Part shown: positions 5,952 through 8,554 of the stretch, one piece after another | How the letters are laid out: every line of letters starts with the position of its first letter | Numbering within the stretch: the first letter of the stretch is position 1 | DNA from: JAKSPM01 sp964450645 | Lineage (GTDB): Bacteria; Bacillota; Clostridia; Oscillospirales; Oscillospiraceae | Assembly (NCBI GenBank): GCA_964450645.1 | Contig: CAYVEB010000044.1 | Coordinates: 1 to 8,554, forward strand | Reading direction: 5' to 3' | Length of the DNA: 8,554 nucleotides | Notes under the pieces: model-generated | Told to the model about the DNA's origin: nothing | What the model saw: the letters and a program-made list of their open reading frames with translations, nothing else | Databases searched by the model: none | Program-made: the position numbers and the translations under genes

Positions 5952-6712
5952 AACCGTCCCTCCCTTCGCAAAATTTCTTCCGCCAGCGCCAAATATGCCT
6001 GCGCGCCCCGGCTGGCGCGGTCGTAGGCGATCACCGGCAGCCCGTGGCTGGGCGCCTCGGCCAGGCGCACGTTGCGGGGAATGACCGTGGCGTAGACTTT
6101 GCCGGGGAAATGCCGCCGTACCTCCTGCGCCACCTGACTGGAGAAATTGGTGCGGCCGTCAAACATCGTCAGCAACACGCCAAAAATTTGCAGCCTTGGG
6201 CTGAGACGTCGCTTGACCGCCCGCATGGTGGCCATCAGGTCGGAAAGCCCCTCCAGGGCAAAATATTCGCACTGGACGGGGATCAAAATCTCATCCGCCG
6301 CGCACAGCCCGTTGAGCGTCAGCAGTTCCAAGGACGGCGGACAGTCGATGAATATGTAGTCGTATTGCGCCAGCAGCGGCGCAAGCGCCTGTTTCAGCTG
6401 GTATTCGCGCCGAGGCATGGCGATCAGCTCCACAGCGGCCCCGGCAAGTCCCGGACCGGAGGGCAGCACGTCGCCAAAGGTCGTGCGGCACAGCGCGGAC
6501 TCGGCAGGCTTGCCATCGATCAGCACGTCGTAGACCGTGGCCCCCACACGTTGCTTGTCCAAGCCCATACCGCTGGTAGCGTTTGCCTGCGGATCAAAGT
6601 CACACAGCAGAGCGCGAACCCCGTTGGCGTGCAGCGCCGCCGTCAGATTGACAGCGGTGGTACTCTTGCCCACGCCGCCCTTTTGATTCACGACCGCGAT
6701 CACTTTTGCCAC
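5948..6712 (-). CDS. parA: Chromosome-partitioning ATPase ParA (Soj)
   Basis: The 254-aa P-loop ATPase binds DNA non-specifically when ATP-bound and helps position ParB-parS complexes. In Bacillus, Soj also controls DnaA. The deviant Walker A KGGVGKSTT (11-19) has the signature Lys11 and catalytic Lys16. CDFDPQANAT contains Asp40, equivalent to the residue needed for hydrolysis in Bacillus Soj. IDCPPS (122-127) is the Walker B region. The GTG start at 6712 is chosen because GGGAGGG at 6720-6726 lies 7 nt upstream and it gives the usual Soj length. An in-frame ATG at 6769 would add 19 residues absent from the family and would overlap the promoter region. It is the first gene of the parA-parB-membrane protein-serS unit. 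Confidence 0.96.
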   Translation of the reverse strand: MAKVIAVVNQKGGVGKSTTAVNLTAALHANGVRALLCDFDPQANATSGMGLDKQRVGATVYDVLIDGKPAESALCRTTFGDVLPSGPGLAGAAVELIAMPRREYQLKQALAPLLAQYDYIFIDCPPSLELLTLNGLCAADEILIPVQCEYFALEGLSDLMATMRAVKRRLSPRLQIFGVLLTMFDGRTNFSSQVAQEVRRHFPGKVYATVIPRNVRLAEAPSHGLPVIAYDRASRGAQAYLALAEEILRREGRL

Positions 6713-6752
6713 GGTGCATCCCTCCCGTCTTCCGGCACGGCTTTTCCCACAC

Positions 6753-6780
6753 ATTATAACACATTTCATGCAAATTACAA
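6753..6780 (-). promoter_or_regulatory. Promoter of the parAB operon
   Basis: On the minus strand TTGTAA (6780-6775), a 16-bp spacer and TATAAT (6758-6753) form a good sigma-A promoter. The -10 is consensus and the -35 has 4 of 6 matches. It lies about 40 nt before the GTG of parA and directly downstream of parS. Confidence 0.75.
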
Positions 6781-6792
6781 CCGGGTTCCCAA

Positions 6793-6808
6793 TGTTTCAC
6801 GTGAAACG
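6793..6808. promoter_or_regulatory. parS site (ParB binding site)
   Basis: TGTTTCACGTGAAACG matches the Firmicute parS consensus TGTTTCACGTGAAACA at 15 of 16 positions; only the last base differs. The inner 14 bp are a perfect palindrome. It sits 12 nt upstream of the parA -35 hexamer and 21 nt after the lexA stop. Confidence 0.95.
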
Positions 6809-6828
6809 GCCCTTTCCTTCCCGCACCA

Positions 6829-7401
6829 TTAATAATAGCGGATTACAGCCTTGACCTTCCCCAAGATGGTCGCATACGTGCCGTCGATGGGGGTGTAGTC
6901 AGGGTTTTCCGGCATCAGCCAAACCTTGCCGTTTTTTCGCTGAAAGCGCTTGACCGTGGCCTCGTCCCCCAGGAGCGCCACGACGATTTCGCCGTTCTCC
7001 GCCGTCGCCTGCGGCCGGACAATCACCCGGTCTCCGTCCAGAATTCCGGCGTTGATCATCGATTCTCCCCGGACGCGCAGCGCGAAGCAGTCCTCCTCGC
7101 CGTCCCACGGCAGATAACCCTCGATGTTTTCCACGGCCAAAATCGGCTGTCCGGCGGTGACGACTCCCACGACCGGCACCTGACCGGGATGCACCGCCAG
7201 CGAGATCGCGCGCTTTTTGCTGCTCTCAACGGCAATCACGCCGTCGTTTTTGAGCGCGTCCAGGTGATACTGCACCGAAGCGGTGGAGTGCAGGCCAACC
7301 GCGCGCATAATCTCCCGGATTGTGGGCGCGTAGCCGTGATCCAGGACAAATGTGTTGATAAATTGCAAAATCTCATCACGTTTTGTGCTCTTCCTGCCCA
7401 T
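6829..7401 (-). CDS. lexA: LexA SOS repressor
   Basis: The 190-aa repressor binds SOS boxes and cleaves itself when stimulated by RecA filaments. The N-terminal winged helix-turn-helix spans about 1-65, with the recognition region PTIREIMRAVGLHSTASVQYHL split around residues 26-47. The S24 peptidase-like domain carries the Ala83-Gly84 cleavage bond (VTAGQPIL), the nucleophile Ser114 in GESM and the general base Lys151 in ATVKRF. It is somewhat shorter than typical LexA (about 200-205 aa), mainly in the linker. GAGG at 7408-7411 supports the ATG at 7401. It is transcribed from its own promoter with a candidate SOS box, as expected for autoregulation. No terminator hairpin with a T-run separates it from parA, so some readthrough into parAB is possible. 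Confidence 0.96.
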   Translation of the reverse strand: MGRKSTKRDEILQFINTFVLDHGYAPTIREIMRAVGLHSTASVQYHLDALKNDGVIAVESSKKRAISLAVHPGQVPVVGVVTAGQPILAVENIEGYLPWDGEEDCFALRVRGESMINAGILDGDRVIVRPQATAENGEIVVALLGDEATVKRFQRKNGKVWLMPENPDYTPIDGTYATILGKVKAVIRYY

Positions 7402-7440
7402 GCCGCACCTCGATTCCGCGCTCTTGGTCTTATTTTAGCC

Positions 7441-7469
7441 ATTATACCACAGGTGCCGGCAAGAATCAA
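7441..7469 (-). promoter_or_regulatory. Sigma-A promoter of lexA
   Basis: On the minus strand TTGATT (7469-7464), a 17-bp spacer and TATAAT (7446-7441). The start point would be near 7434, leaving a leader of about 33 nt. Confidence 0.82.
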
Positions 7470-7981
7470 ACATTTGTTTTTCCATCTTGAATTTCTTCCA
7501 GATCAAAGCTGGGGAGATACTCCAGGCTTGCGGAGGAGCTGTCCTGCACAAAGCCCTCCCGCAGGCCGCACAGCGGCAGCCAACTCTCCACCGCCGCGTA
7601 TTCACCGGCGCTCACCCGCCGGTCAAAGGGCGGCATCTTAACGGCGCGGCCATAGGGGACGTACTGGCTCATCAGCGAAACCATCACCGTCCCCGGCGCG
7701 AACGTCTTGCCGATCCACTCCAGCACGTCCAGCGAATTGCCCACCTGCCCTGGCAGAACCAGGTGGCGGATCAACGTACCGCGCTTGAGCAGGCCGTTTT
7801 CCACCACGCACGGCCCGGTCTGGCGCACCATCTCCCGAATCGCCGCCGCCGCAACCGAGAAATAGTCCCGCGCCCCGGACAGCCGTTCCGCCCGAAGCCA
7901 TCCCGGCATCCGGCAATATCCCAACTCCGATCCTGTCCGGTCAACGCCCCACTGGCGCGGGCAACGAAAGGTCGGCTGCCT
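7466..7981 (-). pseudogene. Internally deleted COG1313-type (PflA-like) radical SAM gene
   Basis: One open frame holds two ends of a radical SAM protein of the putative pyruvate formate-lyase activating family (COG1313). The N-terminal piece at about 7981-7890 reads FRCPRQWGVDRTGSELGYC, matching the family opening CxLCPRxCGVDR..GE.GYC. From about 7890 the frame continues directly into the C-terminal half: RLSGARDYF, then LLKRGTLIRHLVLPG, MVSLMSQYVP and EGFVQDSSSA, to TGA at 7466. The middle, about 140 residues by my memory of the family and including the CxxxCxxC cluster motif, is absent. In the N-terminal piece the first Cys is not at its place and a later one is Trp (TGG at 7951-7949). No start codon with a ribosome site is seen upstream. 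It is very probably non-functional. Its last codons overlap the lexA -35 and SOS box. Confidence 0.8.
7467..7480. promoter_or_regulatory. Candidate LexA operator (SOS box)
   Basis: AAAC-ATTT-GTTT is a dyad with the 4-nt spacing of the Firmicute SOS box (CGAAC-N4-GTTCG) and keeps the AAC...GTT core. It overlaps the lexA -35 hexamer, the right place for autorepression. The outer bases deviate from the Bacillus consensus. Confidence 0.55.
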
Positions 7982-8019
7982 GACTCCAGGCAGGGTAAGT
8001 TGGGGGGTCAGCGGGGCAA

Positions 8020-8031
8020 GTTTTATAAAAC
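8020..8031. repeat. Perfect 12-bp AT-rich palindrome
   Basis: GTTTTATAAAAC lies between the radical SAM remnant and the peroxidase promoter, where base composition turns from GC-rich to AT-rich. Role unknown; it may mark the edge of an acquired segment or be chance. Confidence 0.3.
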
Positions 8032-8068
8032 CTGTCACTTGGAACTCAAACGGCGTCAAAAGTGGCTC

Positions 8069-8097
8069 TTGACAAATATGTTTACGAAGAATAAAAT
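8069..8097 (+). promoter_or_regulatory. Sigma-A promoter of the glutathione peroxidase-family gene
   Basis: TTGACA (8069-8074), a 17-bp spacer and TAAAAT (8092-8097). The start point would fall near 8104, giving a leader of about 55 nt that contains the 17-bp palindrome. Confidence 0.82.
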
Positions 8098-8114
8098 ATA
8101 TACATATTGATAGC

Positions 8115-8131
8115 GCAAGATTAAATCTTGC
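8115..8131. promoter_or_regulatory. 17-bp palindromic candidate operator in the peroxidase leader
   Basis: GCAAGATT-A-AATCTTGC is a perfect inverted repeat with a 1-nt centre, about 10-27 nt after the predicted start point. Its core ATTAAAT is the same as in the Bacillus OhrR operator (TACAATTAAATTGTA), so a MarR/OhrR-type redox repressor is a reasonable guess. It is not followed by a T-run, so it is not a typical terminator. Confidence 0.5.
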
Positions 8132-8143
8132 ACCAATAATAAG

Positions 8144-8150
8144 AGGGAGG
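8144..8150 (+). promoter_or_regulatory. Shine-Dalgarno site of the peroxidase gene
   Basis: GGGAGG ends 8 nt before the ATG at 8159 and fixes that start. Confidence 0.8.
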
Positions 8151-8158
8151 ATAAAATT

Positions 8159-8554
8159 ATGAACATCTACGATTTCACGGTCAAGGCGAAAGACGGCAGC
8201 GAAGTACCGCTTTCCGATTACAGAGGAAAGGTGCTGCTCATTGTCAACACCGCGACCGGCTGCGGCTTTACGCCACAGTACGAGGGGTTGCAGGATTTGT
8301 ACGAGAAGTACCAAGGGAAAGGCTTTGAGATTCTGGACTTTCCTTGCAACCAGTTCGCCAACCAGGCACCGGGAACTGAGGAAGAAATCGAGGATTTTTG
8401 CCAGTCCAGGTATGGAGTGACGTTCAAGCTTTTCAAGAAAATTGAGGTAAACGGGAAAAATGAGGAACCGCTGTATACATATTTGAAATCGCAGCAGGGC
8501 GGCGTCATGGGCAACAATATCAAGTGGAACTTCACGAAGTTTCTGGTTGACCGG
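8159..8554 (+). CDS. Glutathione peroxidase-family thiol peroxidase, 5' part (3' end outside window)
   Basis: The frame runs from ATG at 8159 to the window edge, giving 132 of an expected 155-180 residues. The thioredoxin-fold family reduces hydrogen peroxide and organic hydroperoxides in the cytoplasm; bacterial Cys forms usually draw electrons from thioredoxin. The peroxidatic Cys35 lies in TGCGFTPQY and is an ordinary TGC codon, not selenocysteine. The remaining active-site residues are in DFPCNQFANQAPG (Gln69) and KWNFTKFL (Trp123, Asn124). Cys81 in DFCQSRYGVTF fits the resolving cysteine of thioredoxin-dependent members. Visible GC is about 50 percent by hand count, clearly below nearby genes. 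It is divergent from the radical SAM remnant and has its own promoter and a palindromic candidate operator. Confidence 0.93.
   Translation, partial: MNIYDFTVKAKDGSEVPLSDYRGKVLLIVNTATGCGFTPQYEGLQDLYEKYQGKGFEILDFPCNQFANQAPGTEEEIEDFCQSRYGVTFKLFKKIEVNGKNEEPLYTYLKSQQGGVMGNNIKWNFTKFLVDR

Noticed and set aside
6713..6769. Longer ParA start adding 19 residues
   Set aside because: The extension overlaps the -10 element and the ribosome site; the GTG at 6712 has GGGAGGG 7 nt upstream and gives normal Soj length.
8255..8275. Selenocysteine at the peroxidase active site
   Set aside because: The active-site codon is TGC, so the residue is Cys35.
7982..8314. Continuation of the minus-strand open frame beyond the radical SAM remnant as real coding sequence
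   Set aside because: It runs antisense through the peroxidase promoter and gene and shows no family similarity there.

Overview
The window looks like a chromosomal segment of a GC-rich Firmicute, most likely a gut-type clostridium near Oscillospiraceae. This is inferred from consensus sigma-A promoters and purine-rich Shine-Dalgarno sites, a Soj/Spo0J-type parAB pair with a near-perfect parS, a Firmicute-like LexA, and a clostridial-type iron alcohol dehydrogenase. parAB, parS and serS together suggest proximity to the replication origin, but no dnaA, rsmG or gyr gene is visible.

Left part (1-1684, plus strand). A tightly packed small-gene set comes first. It holds the 3' part of a His/Cys-rich repeat protein, a CooT-family nickel-binding protein of 66 aa, and an uncharacterised 76-aa protein whose start overlaps the cooT end. 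A hairpin terminator closes it. This looks like a nickel-handling micro-operon. A GH25 muramidase lipoprotein follows from its own extended -10 promoter.

Centre (1685-3345). An iron-containing alcohol dehydrogenase of the clostridial butanol dehydrogenase type has a consensus promoter, a perfect 14-bp palindrome in its 5' leader and a strong bidirectional terminator. About 245 bases without a recognisable gene separate it from the converging serS.

Right-centre (3346-7401, minus strand). In transcription order these are lexA, a gap with parS and the parA promoter, parA, parB, a single-pass membrane coiled-coil protein, and serS. parA-parB and parB-membrane protein are joined by ATGA overlaps, and serS follows 6 nt later, so segregation genes and an essential tRNA synthetase appear to share one transcript. 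lexA has its own promoter with a candidate SOS box over the -35.

Right edge (7466-8554). A COG1313-type (PflA-like) radical SAM gene survives only as its two ends fused in frame: the iron-sulfur core is missing and two N-terminal cysteines are altered. Divergent from it is a glutathione peroxidase-family gene, cut by the window edge. It has lower GC, a consensus promoter and a 17-bp palindrome resembling MarR/OhrR-type operators.
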